From Emmonsiellopsis sp. PD_33 (Eukaryota > Ascomycota > Eurotiomycetes > Onygenales > Ajellomycetaceae), in NCBI GenBank assembly GCA_032988165.1, contig JANTQF010000023.1, forward strand, positions 153,192-217,191: 64,000 nucleotides of DNA, in the 5' to 3' direction. Below are positions 11,435 to 22,857 of the stretch, piece by piece; position 1 is the first letter of the stretch; every line of letters starts with the position of its first letter. The position numbers and the translations under genes are program-made. The notes under the pieces are model-generated. The model worked only from the letters and a program-made list of their open reading frames with translations, was not told where the DNA came from and did no database searches.

Positions 11435-12997
11435 CTATAACTTCTTCTCGCTAATTTCTGGATCCTCCGTATGCGATGACGAGCTTTTGTCTTTGTTGTT
11501 CTCGGCATAAGAGGGTGACCGAACGCTCTCGATATCTTTCGCAGCGGTGGGGTCCACCATACCGGCGATCTGGCCCTGTTCGAATTTGCGACCACGTTTC
11601 TCGGGGCCAAACATAGTAGTAATGGCAATTCCCGTGGCGATGATGGCTGTAGCAACACCCATGGTGGGGCCGTATGCCGGCGCAGGCTCGCCGTCCGCGC
11701 CGGTAATGATGGTGCCTTCTGCGACGGCGTTGACGATCTGGGCGGCTGGGGATGAGATCATGTTTCCAACTTGATAGGTGATACCGGGGAAACTAGATCG
11801 GAAAGCGGGCGGGGAAAGTTCGTTGAGATGGATAGGGATGACGCCCCAGGCACCCTGGACGAAGAACTGCATAAAGAATCCAGAGGCTGAGAGGCTAGAT
11901 TCGCCCTTAGGGAGGATCCAGGCTGGGATAAGTATGCCACTCATGATAGCGGCTATGATGATCGAGCGACGACGGCCCGCCCACTGGGATAGGTAACCGA
12001 TGATAGTGCCGCCGACACAAGCCCCGGTTTTCATGAGGATACTAGCACGGGTGCCGGCAGGGCTGTCTAGGGCTTTTTGTGTCAACATGAAGGTCGTATA
12101 GCTGTCCTGGGACGAGTGGCTGTAGAAGTTGAACCATGCCATCAAGATAATAGAGTATATAACGAGACCCCATTCTTCGCGAAGCATGGCCTTTGTGTCG
12201 CGCCAAAACGCGCCAGGGGAGGTGGCCTTTTTGCCAGCAGCTTTGGCAGCTCTGAACTGCTTGGATTCAGGCAAGAAGACCCGGATAATGCCCGAAGCAA
12301 ACGAGAGGGCGGCACCGACCCAGAAGACGATTTTCCATGACTCTGTCGAGCCACCCACGCCAAGATTAGCACACGCAGCAAAAACATAGCCCATAGAATA
12401 CCCCTGTTGCAGGACGCCAGACATAAGGCCACGGGCGTTGACGGGGCAGTTTTCCAAAGCCATTGCGATGGCGTTGCCGTAGACACCGCCCATGAAGAGG
12501 CCGAACAAACTTCGCACGGCAAGGAACTGCTGGAAGGTGGCGCTGTAGATGGTGGCAATCTGCAGCACTCCTAGAATAATCATATTGACAACCATAGGCC
12601 ACTTCCGGCCCCATTTGTCTCCAGCAAGACCAAAAAAGGCAGCTCCGACAGAGCGAAGAAGCAAAGTCAGGGTGATGGCAGTGCTGATGGAGGTTTTTGT
12701 CTCGCCATAGTACTTGGATAGTTTTGTGGTTTGAATGGACAGGGCGTGGAAATCGAAAGCATCAGCAATCCAGGCAAAAAGACCAACAAAGAAATAGAGC
12801 CAGTCCCGCCAGGAAAGCTGCATGCAGAGGCTGATGGGGTTCCTTAGAGGCTCGGGGTTCTGCCACTCGGTGTGTGTCTCGCCCTCGTCGTTGGTGACCT
12901 CGACGCGCATGGGCCAGCGAAAGAGGTCGCCAAAGGCCTGCTTGGCGGTGGGCAAGATGCCCTTGGCGATTGGTTCGGCAGGTTCGTTGCCGGACAT
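11435..12997 (-). CDS. Jen1-type monocarboxylate/H+ symporter (MFS)
   Basis: A single-exon gene of 520 residues in the major facilitator superfamily, sialate:H+ symporter branch that includes yeast Jen1 lactate/pyruvate permease. The diagnostic motif N-x-x-S-H-x-S-Q-D-x-x-x-T is complete at residues about 290-302 ('NFYSHSSQDSYTT'). The MFS loop motif 'GDKWGRK' is at about 126-132. The protein has a hydrophilic N-terminus of about 60 residues, about twelve hydrophobic segments and a charged, Ser-rich C-terminal tail of about 55 residues, which in this family is the usual site of regulation. It should import lactate, pyruvate, acetate or dicarboxylates with protons at the plasma membrane; the exact substrate cannot be read from sequence. 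Start Met 12997 is preceded by a stop-containing leader. Confidence 0.92.
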   Translation of the reverse strand: MSGNEPAEPIAKGILPTAKQAFGDLFRWPMRVEVTNDEGETHTEWQNPEPLRNPISLCMQLSWRDWLYFFVGLFAWIADAFDFHALSIQTTKLSKYYGETKTSISTAITLTLLLRSVGAAFFGLAGDKWGRKWPMVVNMIILGVLQIATIYSATFQQFLAVRSLFGLFMGGVYGNAIAMALENCPVNARGLMSGVLQQGYSMGYVFAACANLGVGGSTESWKIVFWVGAALSFASGIIRVFLPESKQFRAAKAAGKKATSPGAFWRDTKAMLREEWGLVIYSIILMAWFNFYSHSSQDSYTTFMLTQKALDSPAGTRASILMKTGACVGGTIIGYLSQWAGRRRSIIIAAIMSGILIPAWILPKGESSLSASGFFMQFFVQGAWGVIPIHLNELSPPAFRSSFPGITYQVGNMISSPAAQIVNAVAEGTIITGADGEPAPAYGPTMGVATAIIATGIAITTMFGPEKRGRKFEQGQIAGMVDPTAAKDIESVRSPSYAENNKDKSSSSHTEDPEISEKKL

Positions 12998-15521
12998 GGT
13001 GAAGGATGGATTCTATGAGCGGGATAAGGGGAGAAGGGGACCGGGTTGAAGACGGAGATAGAATGCACCACAACAGGGCAGCGGGAAGAAAGCGACGAGA
13101 GAGGAGAGCAGAGGGAAAGCGGACAGCGGGCTCTTCTTAAGCTGGAGAAGGGGCTGCAGTGTGCAGTGTTGCACCAATAGCCGGGGAAAGCGGGGTGTGC
13201 GACGGAGGAGGGCTGCTATTAGTTATCCTCTTGCCAGCGCGTCCGATGATTGTCGGCTCGCGGGGTGCGCAGAGTGCGGAGAATTGCAGCAGATCAAGGC
13301 GAGCAACCTGGCAGCCCGAACTAGTCCCTTCCGCCGGATGGAAAGAATAGTCGATTTGCTGGGAGCTGCCGTTGGGGAGACGGCGACAGACCCCGGATCC
13401 CACCCGCGCGAGCCATGGATCAGAGGCTGGAGAAGCTTGTCCCGACCAGGCAATCAACATCCCTGAAGACGACGTCGTCGCGCAGAGCGTGCCGAGAGTA
13501 GCGACCGAAAAGCGACCGAAAAGCAGACATGGTGACATCTGGCGGGGGGCGGGCGCTGATCATAGTATGACCAGGCGGTTGAGTCGTATTCGGTGCAGCG
13601 AGCCCGAAGCTTATCATCAACTCGTCTGGCAGACAAGCTCTTCAGCCCAGCGTTGGCGGCCATTGCTTGATTGACGGTGGCTGCTTGGCTGCTTGGCGAT
13701 GTCACGTGCAGCCACCCCTGGTTTGGAGCAGGGGTGCAACCTTCTTCCAAGGTTCTTGCACCCTTGAGTCAACCTCCATCATCGTCATCGCATCGCTTCC
13801 AGAAAGACACAGCACACCCGTTCTTTTGGCCGTGTCATTTAGCCTCCCCAGATGAACACGCTGGTCCTGAAATATAATCATCGGCCGATGTTTGCATGCT
13901 CTGACCACGATCACATCGAATGCTAGTACTATGGAAGCCGGGATTCGCCACTCGGCAGAGAGTCGCCTATAGGCTATCGCTAGCATTGTCCATCCTTATC
14001 TAACTTTGCAGTGGATCATGCAATGCACGACGCACAGCGAATACCATTCTCAACTCCTCGAGCCAAGGCGCGAAATCCCGCGGAATGCAGGGACGGCTAA
14101 AATTGTTCCTGGCGGGATGAATTATATCACTCTTTCTCCTTCTCCTATATTTCCTTTCCGACTTCCCTCCTGCCAATCCTTCTCGCATCCCTGGACTCAC
14201 CTGGCATTTCCATGGCACATGATCTTCTCAAAATCCCGCAGGCCTGAAACTGGGCGTACCTGGTCCGAGGTTATGTGAGTTAGGCTCAGACAGATTGGGA
14301 GATTGTCTCTTTTTGCCTCCTTTCTTTTCTTTTCTTTTATTTATTTTGGGTCATCTCGCGTACAACTTCTCTCCTTCTTTTTCCCTTTTTTTTTCCGGCG
14401 GTAAATTTGTCGGGTCGGGGATGTGTGGAGGCGGGGGGCGGGGGCGGAGGTGGAGGTGGAGGAAGGTGGAGAGTGGAGAGGGGGGACGAAGACGGGACGG
14501 AGGCTAGTTTTTTCCTTCTAGCTCCGGAAGACCACGTGATTGATTTTTTTCCACTTCTCAGTGCCCAGGTGAGGGAGATCATGGTTGGGTCTGAAATACG
14601 AGGCCGGATCCAACTGGCTTATTTAACCGTGAATGGTTGGCATGGACTCGATGTGAAAGTTATCTGAAACCCCTCATGGTCTTCTCACACTACTAGTATC
14701 GTGGGCGGGGAAGTATGAATGAATGAATAGTGATGCATGTTGGTCACTATTCTGCTCGCGTTGCGCAGGGCAGGACAGTTGCTAATTGTTTCCCTATGGG
14801 GATTCAAGGGACCGGTTTCGTTTCCTTGGGGGAAAAAAGAAGAAAATTTTCCCCCAAGGGGGAGGATCCTGAGTAGGGGGGAAGCCAATATACGGGGTCA
14901 CAGAAGGATTGAATTCCCCCAAAATACAACTCTGTGCCGCGGATACTGCATGTATGCATGACTATTATAAATTATAGTCGGTCCTTGTCACTACTAGCTA
15001 CATAGGTGAGCAGCAGATATATCATCTCCTCTTTCCCGCATACTCATACCTAGCTCAATTTTTTATTTTTTTATTTTTATTTTTTGTGGGAGTGGGTGGG
15101 TGGGTAAGCCAAGGGGGGGGAATGACTTGTAATTTGGCCAGATTTTAAATATATATATGATCAAGGCAAATGGCAAAACATTCCAGTGACGTTTGGGGGT
15201 AGAAGCCGGGGTAGAGAGGGGAGGGGGATGAGAAAAAAAAAGGGGGGGGGGGGAAGCGACAACAGCGCAGCCGCAGGCGACGACTATCAACCAACTAACT
15301 TAATCATCCGACAACATGAACCCAAGGCAAAAAAACGCAAATTGAATAAAGAAAAAGCAAGCGAACGAGTGCACAAGAGTTGGTATATATCGAATCAAAT
15401 CAAATCAAATCAAATCAGAAAAAAAGAAAGGAGAAGAAATTGAAAACGACAGATTCCGTCTCAAAACATTTGCTCATCATCCTTCCCCCTCCCCTCTCAT
15501 TTCTCGTTTGTTTCTGTTCTT
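12998..15521. other. Intergenic spacer, promoter of the transporter
   Basis: No gene is recognisable. The first 700 bp upstream of the symporter is GC-rich and contains several G-rich boxes that could bind a carbon-repressor such as CreA, which is inference only. Farther right there are poly-purine and poly-G tracts (near 14,420-14,480 and 15,241-15,254) and an AATCA-type tandem repeat at 15,393-15,417. Confidence 0.55.
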
Positions 15522-16836
15522 TCAAGCTCGCCCTCGTCCTCGCACTCTAGATAGCATCGGCGTCCCCTCTGATATGGGCAGATTCGGCAGCCCTGTGATG
15601 ATGAAAGGAAAGAGAGTGTTCCGTTAGCTGGCATTCTTTTTCTTGAAACGGTTTGGAGACGACTTCCTCTCCCCCCTCAACAACAATGATAATAAAAAAA
15701 GAAAGAAACAACAACTCACAACTATCAATATCCTCATCAACACTACTCTCCACCTGACACGCATTCATCTGGTCAACCCCCTGACTCGCCAACGGATTCC
15801 CATTCTCGCACGCATTAAACATGCACCCGTTATCCATCGCCTTCTGCAGCGAATCCCCCTTCCACCCAAACACGTAATCCGCATGCGTCCCGTACCCCAG
15901 GTTGTCGCCGTAGCTCAGCGTGAACGGCTGCGACCCGTCCGAGGGCCACATGTCGTTGAACTGTGTGGTGTCCCAGAGGGTTTCGTAGGCGAGCTGCGGC
16001 ACGCGAACAGGGTGCGAGGCTGGGCATGGGTCCGCATTCACGAATGCTTCGTTTACAGTGTTGTACATGTGCGATTGGTGGTCGGGGCTGTCGAGGTTTA
16101 CGCCGTCCCAGCAGCTGGTGGGTGGGGTTAGTGGGGGGTATGGAAGATGGGGAGGGGGTGGAGGAGGCTGGGCGGGGCTGGGCTGGACTTACGCGGGGAA
16201 GTGGTGGACGGTCATGATGCCGCCGCGGCAGGCGCTGGTGGGGAAGTTGTCTAGTTCTGGGAAGCGGGTGCCTTTGTCCTCCAGACAGACGAACTTCAGG
16301 CCCGGTCCGTATTTGGAGTCTGCTGTCGGGGTGCCGACTGTCATGCGGAAGCCCTGGTGGTGTGGTGTGTTAGTTCGGGTTTCTGATACCTACATAAAAT
16401 TCTAGCCTGATATAGGGGTAATACGCACAGGTGGAAACGCGGTGATCTTCTCATTCCCATTCGAGAAGAAATCCTGCTGTGTATAATAAATCGTCATCCC
16501 GCCATTGATCGGCTCTGGTAGTGCCGTATTCTGCATGATGGGCACACGCTTGTACGTGCCGTTCTCATGTTTGAAGAACATGACTGCCGTCCAGTAGTTG
16601 GAGAAGTCCTCGGAGAACGTGCAAGTGGTGCATGTGGCCTTTTCGGCAATGTCACCGTCGTCCGGGTCCATCGTCGCGTTGAACGCGTTGCCTCCAACGA
16701 TCTGGTGAACGTGGGAGGAGGGGATGTTGCCCGGCTCGACAAGGGGGTCAAGACGCTGGATGCTGACCGTTGAGCAGCCGAAACGGAGCGCAGCGTGGCT
16801 GGGCGCGGCCAGCGCGAGGAGCGTGGTCCATTTCAT
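15522..16836 (-). CDS. Secreted DUF1996 protein, four exons
   Basis: A fungal extracellular protein of unknown function, with the DUF1996 domain over almost its whole length. A signal peptide is evident ('MKWTTLLALAAPSHAALRF'). Domain landmarks follow: 'SSHVHQIVGGNAF', 'CTTCTFSEDFSNYW', 'AFPPGFRM', 'HHFPACWDG' and 'SHMYNTVNEAF'. Exons are 16836-16429, 16353-16193, 16114-15720 and 15592-15522. The introns (75, 78 and 127 nt) all have GT-AG ends; the first has a CTAAC branch. Phases 0, 2 and 1 join without stops to give 344 residues. The stop choice depends on the fourth exon, whose product ends 'SRVRGRGRA'. Many relatives carry a WSC domain after DUF1996; none is visible here. The paired Cys residues suggest disulphides in the wall or medium. 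Confidence 0.88.
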
Positions 16837-17777
16837 TTTTCTTGTGGATGGGGATAAGAAGTTCTATGAAGATGTTGTATGTAGAGATGATGAGGTGGTT
16901 AGGGGGCGAGCAGCGTAGGCCTGTTTGGGCGGCAGCTATATATCATGTCTGGGGCTCTCTTGCTCGGGTCGGGAAGCTGCCGACATGTGGTCATCGGGGA
17001 CCTATAAGGTTAACATATATTGATCCGGCCATCACAATCAAGGGATACACGTTGGTGTTTCCTTCCATAGTTGGGTTTGGTAGACTGCTGCGACTGAAGA
17101 AAAAGCAAAACCAACATTCCTCCCCGCACTTTTCATATAAATTAATCTAATTATCGTGTTTCTTGCTTTTGGGATCGACTCGAAGGAGTTATAAGCCTGA
17201 ATGGTTATGGTCGGATTCGATATGCTGGTTGAAACGCCGGGAAATGGCAGTTGACCGAACCCGAGTGCGTGAGCGCAAGGACCACCATGCGAACTATGGG
17301 ACAATGCCTGCGCCAATCAGGCCCAACGGTGTGGGAGCCGTGGACGCGGGGAAGACTGGGGTAATCAATGCCACGCTTGGCTAACGGGGTATCCCTGAAG
17401 AATTGAGGCTGCCATGCAGGGAACAACCCTAAACGGGCCAGAGGAAAGGAGCGGGTAAACACACGTGTCATCAGGCCATGCCATGGCTCTGTGCACATGC
17501 ATTCCGGTCGATGACATAGGATTGGCCTGCTTTAGAACTGCATCGTGGCTAAATAATGGTATGGTTCCTTCCAGAGGCAATCGTCATATATTGTCAAATG
17601 TGATTGAAAAATAGAAAGCAAAGAAGAGAAGAAGAATCGAAATGTGCTGGGTTGCATAAGTAAGAACTAGCAAAAGAAGGAAAGAAAATATATAACACAG
17701 TACCCTTGGTACTGTATTCATCTTGGGCAAGCAGTCCTCGAATTGCCTAATGTCATATTGCATGGCCTCTTTAGCTC
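16837..17777. other. Intergenic region
   Basis: This holds the promoter of the DUF1996 gene (left part) and the likely 3' untranslated region of the small membrane-protein gene (right part). No supported reading frame or RNA gene was found. Confidence 0.55.
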
Positions 17778-18353
17778 TCACGAGCCTTTCGCATGCCTAG
17801 TCATCGGGAAACCAAACGTTAGTTATGGAGGGGGCTATTGATGTATGGTGCGATAGATAGAGGGCAGTAGATGTCCGCATATCTATTATGCGAGAGAGAG
17901 AAACTTACGAATGCTTCTTCCCATTCCCATTCCCGTTTCCGTTTCCGTTACCGTTTCCCCACAAGCGGCTCTTATACGCGGGAAATGAACTATGATTCCA
18001 GATATTGACTAGGACACTGGTTTTTAAAATCAGTCAGTAAGCAACCCATCACATTAGTTACATCACCTCCCATAGGCAATCCATTCATCCACCGCCAAGA
18101 ATAGTCAAACAGCAAGAGGAAGAAGGGGAGGGGAAACGCACCTCTGGCTTTTATCCTTATAATCCTCGTCATTTAACTCCCGAATCCCAACCTTCATACC
18201 ATCTCTCGTCATAACTACATGTTTCTTCTCCATCTTTGCCTTCGTCTGCGCCTTCACACTCATCACGATGCCATAAACAACCACCCCGATGAAGACGAGG
18301 ATCGCGACGACAACGAACAGGATTAGCAATGGGATCAGGCGGCTGGAACCCAT
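17778..18353 (-). CDS. Small conserved single-pass membrane protein, function unknown
   Basis: Met 18353 opens 'MGSSRLIPLLILFVVVAIL' followed by further hydrophobic residues, a single N-terminal membrane anchor. A basic stretch ('SVKAQTKAKMEKKHV') and a soluble tail follow ('MTRDGMKVGIRELNDEDYKDKSQ'). Exon 1 is 18353-18142. The intron 18141-18017 (125 nt) joins it to 'SVLVNIWNHSSFPAYKSRLWG' and then a (Gly-Asn) run encoded by GGAAAC/GGGAAT repeats. The frame can stop at TAA 17905-17907. However, the same bases form a strong donor, GTAAGT (17908-17903), and a final exon (acceptor GACTAG near 17797) would end at 17778 with 'HAKGS'. I recognise this as a small family widespread in Eurotiomycetes but know of no assigned function. 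Confidence 0.7.
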
Positions 18354-19945
18354 TGCTGGCACTTGTGTGTTAATTGCTGTCGTCGATAATCGGAGATGGG
18401 GAAGACGGGACGGATGATTGTCGCGATCGGATGATGGGCGGCACCCGTGGGAGGAATTTTGTGGCTGATGGCCGATAGAGTTTGCGGGAAATGTGGAGAA
18501 ATCAAGATGAGACTGATCGTTCGACTGAACTGACAAGGCGTGCGAGACAAGATATATAAGCACGACCACGCCGGAGACGAAAATGAACAGAACAGTGGCC
18601 ACCAGCAACTGGATAAGGTGAATTGTTTCTGGGCTCGTGTCTGCAAAAGGAAATAAATAGGCGACACGATGGAAGCCAGCGAAGAAGAGGGGCCTGGCTC
18701 AGCCCTAAGCACCGGCGTGTTTCAACTTCCAATCGGACAGACACACCAGGGACGCCGACGATTTATTAACGAACCGCAAGCTTCTTTTCCGCACGGTTAT
18801 CTGTTTTGTCTCCACTCTAGTGATGGCGGGAGAGAGGGGGCGACGGGAAGCCCTCTTTTATTGCCGACGACCGACGGAGGACAACTCTTCAGCGTGGTTG
18901 TTGTTCCTGTTGCAAAGTCGACGTCCGGGATTCGGATTCCAAGGAAGGTTGGCGCCCTGGTCACGAGCCAGAGTTGAGCCTCAGCCCTGGAGACCCCCGC
19001 TTTGGGCTAGACCGGCACATCCAGGGCTTCATGAATCGTGCATTCAATGCACAAACACGAGGTGTTGGCTAAATATGGAAAACATGAGGCGGTTATCAGA
19101 CCGTGCTGGCGGTTCTTCCAGGCAGAGAAGCAGGCAGTTGCTCATGAGAGCTGGCTTGGCAGAAGAACGCGTGGTGAGACATCCGTGGATGCATCAGTGA
19201 TCCCTTGCCTGAAGAACCGGGAATCATACTAGTACTAGTACTACTGAATATCTCCATGGCTGGCGAAGAATGCCCATGGTTAGTGACACCCTGCTCGCTT
19301 GGCCTAGTTAAAAGGCACATATCATCGCGTGGCTTCTCATCCGTATCTCCTGATGAGCCCCTTGTGATGTTGCGACAATTCATATGTAGTGGTTAAACAA
19401 TGAACGACGTTGAAGTGTGGCTTATGTGCATCTGTCTGTGTATCCCGAAATGCACGCTGGGTCGTGGCGACTCGCCCTGAAGCTGGGCCCTGGCTAGTTA
19501 AGCTTAGCGCTGTGGCTTAGGGCCGGGGGTGCCTGCCACCTGGACTGCCCAGACTGTGGCGCCAAACCTGGCTGTGTAAGCCCCAGGTTCTGGAGTCATA
19601 TCGTATTTGAGCCCCAGGCCCAGCGATATCTCATCTCCTCTGTCAACCACGCTCTGAAAGCACCTTTTCACCACTATTATCTTCACTCCAGAGTGAGATT
19701 CTGTCAGACTAGTACTTCCTGGGGTATTTGACTCATCCGGAAATGACGTATCCTGCGCATCCCTGACTCATTCTAAAAACGCTTGATATTTGACCTTTGT
19801 TTGGCCTGCTCCTGGCTACATTAACTATATCAAGGAGCCGCCTTCCTCCGTTTTCCGCCCACATTGAACGTCCTTATTTATCTCAAAAAATAGGCCATTC
19901 TCGTAACAAACACCACTCGATAATCCACAAACAGTCAACCCAAAA
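18354..19945. other. Intergenic region, divergent promoters
   Basis: Separates the small membrane-protein gene (minus) from the NADAR gene (plus), so it should hold both promoters. Short frames here lack family resemblance. A small palindromic run of ACTAGT units lies near 19,229-19,243. Confidence 0.55.
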
Positions 19946-20591
19946 ATGTCCCCCCAATCATCCGAGCCAATCTACTTCTGGAAGCCAGAGTCCGAAAACG
20001 GGTATCTGGGCCAATGGTACCACTCAGAATTCACCTGGGAGAGGATACTCGAGGACAAATCCGACGACGTCGAGCTCCTTAAATATGATAATGCTGAACA
20101 GTAAATATCGGCCTACAAACATATCCCCCACCTCCCTCCCTTTCTAACCAACAAAAAAATACAGATACATGATGCACCGCAAAGGCCTCCTCTTTGCCCC
20201 CACAGACGAAACAACAGCAAACATCCTCGCCCGCAACTCGCCCACCCCTCACCCCCGCGATCTCCGCAGCATGGGTCGCAAAATTCCAAACTTCGACGAC
20301 AAGGTCTGGGCCGAACACCGGTACGAGATCGTCGTTGAGGGGAACTATCTCAAGTTCACTCAGAATGAGAAACAGAAGAGGCGGCTGCTGGGGACGGGGG
20401 ATAGGGAGCTGGTCGAGGCTAGTCCGCGGGATCGCATCTGGGGTATTGGGTTTGGGGCGGCGAGGGCGCCCTCGCAGAGACAGAGGTGGGGGAAGAATCT
20501 GCTGGGGAAGGCGCTTATGGAGGTGAGGGAGAGGATAAGAGAGGAGGAGAGGGAGGATAGGGAGGTTGGGGGGGATGAGGAGGGGGAGTGA
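19946..20591 (+). CDS. NADAR domain protein (DUF1768/YbiA-like)
   Basis: The product belongs to the NADAR superfamily, small proteins linked to NAD/ADP-ribose and riboflavin-intermediate metabolism; YbiA-type members cleave N-glycosidic bonds. Exon 1 is 19946-20100 and exon 2 is 20165-20591. The 64-nt intron (donor GTAAAT, acceptor ATACAG) joins '..DNAEQ/YMMHRKG..' in phase 2, giving 193 residues. Motifs seen: 'IYFWKPESENGYLGQWY' at the N-terminus, 'YMMHRKGLLF', 'LRSMGRKI', 'GNYLKFTQN', 'LVEASPRDRIWGIG' and 'WGKNLLGKALMEVR'. The conserved Glu and Trp of the active pocket are present in the VEASPRDRIWGIG block. The last 20 residues are an acidic/basic low-complexity tail. No operon-like partner is visible. 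Confidence 0.92.
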
Positions 20592-22857
20592 AGAGGGGAT
20601 GGATATGGGGTTTCAAATGGATGCGTTTTCTTAATTTTAATGTCTGGGGTTTTGATTTCGATATTCGATCGAAATCATGGTTTATTGAAACACCCCTATT
20701 TTTATTTACAGCACGAGGGGCATTCTGGGTCACCAAAAGAACCATGGAACCCAGGCCTATGCAGGATGCAGGAATTTATGCATTCATCCCGAGCACATCA
20801 GTTAACTTCTGTGTATTTTAACTAGTTAATCAACCAATAAACGTCTTCGCGATCAAAACCCCAGGTTTCCTGTTTTCGCCCCAATCTGATCTAATATCAA
20901 ACTCAATCGCCCACTTCTTCAAACCCGCCTCCCACACTCGCCACAAAAAATTATTAACCCGTAATCCCGAGTCACAGGCCAGTTCGACACCAGAAATCAG
21001 AGTTCAATCCAGATCTCGGCCAGTCCGCATGTGGTATCCGATCAAACCAAGCATGAGATCAGCGAACCGGTAGTTAACAGACACCAAAAAAGTTGTCAAC
21101 GTCATAACCGCACCGAATCTGCTGGACAGAAACTGACAAACAAGAAAGACGTAAAATAATCCGCCGAGCAAAAAAAATATTCCTGAGATGAAGGTCCATT
21201 GATTACTCTTCCCAGGCATTTAATCCAATTGCCAATTGCCATCTTCCCTTTTTTCTTTTTCTTTTCAGATGAAGAAAGGAGGATGTTTTGCGGCATCCGT
21301 CCCATGCAAAAGTATCAACTGAAACTAAGTATTTGTTGATATTATTCTTAAGAGAAACCCACCTATTTTATTAGCAGTCAGACGGGGGGAAATTTCAAAA
21401 CAACAATGATCTTCATCCCCTTCCCCTTCTGCTTCCAAATCGGAACGACCCAGAATCCGTGTCGTTGTAAAGTTGTCGGACCGACTTTGGGTATGTAGGC
21501 CCGCTTTACCATGCACATCTATACCAGATCTCAAAACCGAGCAGCTAACCTCCAACTCCAGGATTCATCACGACTATTGTTTCAGCTGTGCGTGCGGCAA
21601 AATATCCCCCCTCCCCCCCGCCTAACCAGTTTTATTACCATGATCCATCGATAGCGAAAAAAAAATTCTCTAACCAACTCCATCCTCTTCTATGGAGCAG
21701 GTAGTATGTTGGCCCGCGTCGTTATTCTGTGGCTGCTGGGCGACGGAGACGGGAACTCGGTGCGTTTTTCCTCTGCTTGTTCTGTGTTGATGGTTTTTAT
21801 ATTCTTTTTTTGTTAATGTGTGAGTGTGTGTGTGTGCATTGTATAGTGTTCTCGGGATGCCGGTTGAGTTGAATGGGATTATTAGTAATGGGATCCCGTT
21901 TTGAAACGGGAGGAGGGAAAGGAAACGGAATGGGAAGGCTGGATGGGATTGGTCTTGATCTTTTTTTTTTTTTTTTTTGTGTGGGGGGGCAAGAGATTGG
22001 TTACACTGGCTGTCTATGCTGTATAGGGAGGGAATGAAATGAAGAAAAGATATTATGTAGAAATTGATATGATATGATATGATATGATATACAAACTGTT
22101 GTGATCCAAATTATATCTCTCCGGAATTCAGTTGATAGGTTAATTCGAGGGGCTATTATACCGCGCAGGGGTTGATGAATGATGTGAAGAAAGGGTACAG
22201 GAATGAGCTCTTCTTGACTACTGTTCTCAGGAGATATTAGAGAATGATTAGGTCACCGTTGTGAGGTGGGATAGTGGCATAGTAACCCAGAAGAGTATTA
22301 CATTCTCAGGCTTGAGTGGTGGGTGGCTGGCAATATGGGCTCTTGAGGAGCTTCACAGGGCCAACTGATATTCCTCTCACCTGGAAAGAAGCAAAAGTAC
22401 CAACTTTGCCTTCACATATCAACACGTCGGTGCAATTCATGATCCGAAAAATAAATAGGCTGCCGTTTAACACCCAATCAGGAATGCATTAACTACTCGT
22501 TACAGGGGCCCAAATGACAAGGACAGTGACGAAAAGGGTGTATGGATGTATGGATTGCGAATGTGCAAAATCATTCCGAACAGATGATAAGGAAACGCGT
22601 CAGCGTAGTCGCACTGGCAAGACGTAACGTCTCGAACAGAAGTGAAAGTGAAAGCCAACGAGGAAATAAACATGGGTGTAGATGAAATACGAGATTTAAA
22701 AATAAAAGTGTCGTCGCCTCTTGGCTCTAACTAGCCAAAAAACCCCTGCTCGTCCCCTACATACATCCTACTATCAACGCAACGACATACCACGCCCTGG
22801 CAAGCAACATACCATCAATCACACCAGACGCGATTGAACAAAACTAAAAATAAAAAA
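20592..22857. other. Intergenic spacer
   Basis: No supported gene. A 71-residue frame at 21,004-21,219 (minus) has two hydrophobic stretches but no recognisable family. Seen directly: a run of 18 T at about 21,961-21,978 and a GATAT tandem repeat at 22,065-22,090. Confidence 0.5.

Noticed and set aside
13137..13750. Overlapping frames of 98-133 codons above the transporter gene
   Set aside because: GC-rich promoter DNA open in several frames at once, with no family similarity.
18105..18744. Alternative long N-terminal extensions of the small membrane protein
   Set aside because: Upstream residues are unlike the family, and Met 18,353 directly precedes the conserved hydrophobic anchor.
21004..21219. 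71-residue frame with two hydrophobic stretches
   Set aside because: No recognisable family, no good context, and surrounded by non-coding AT tracts. Could be real but is not supportable.
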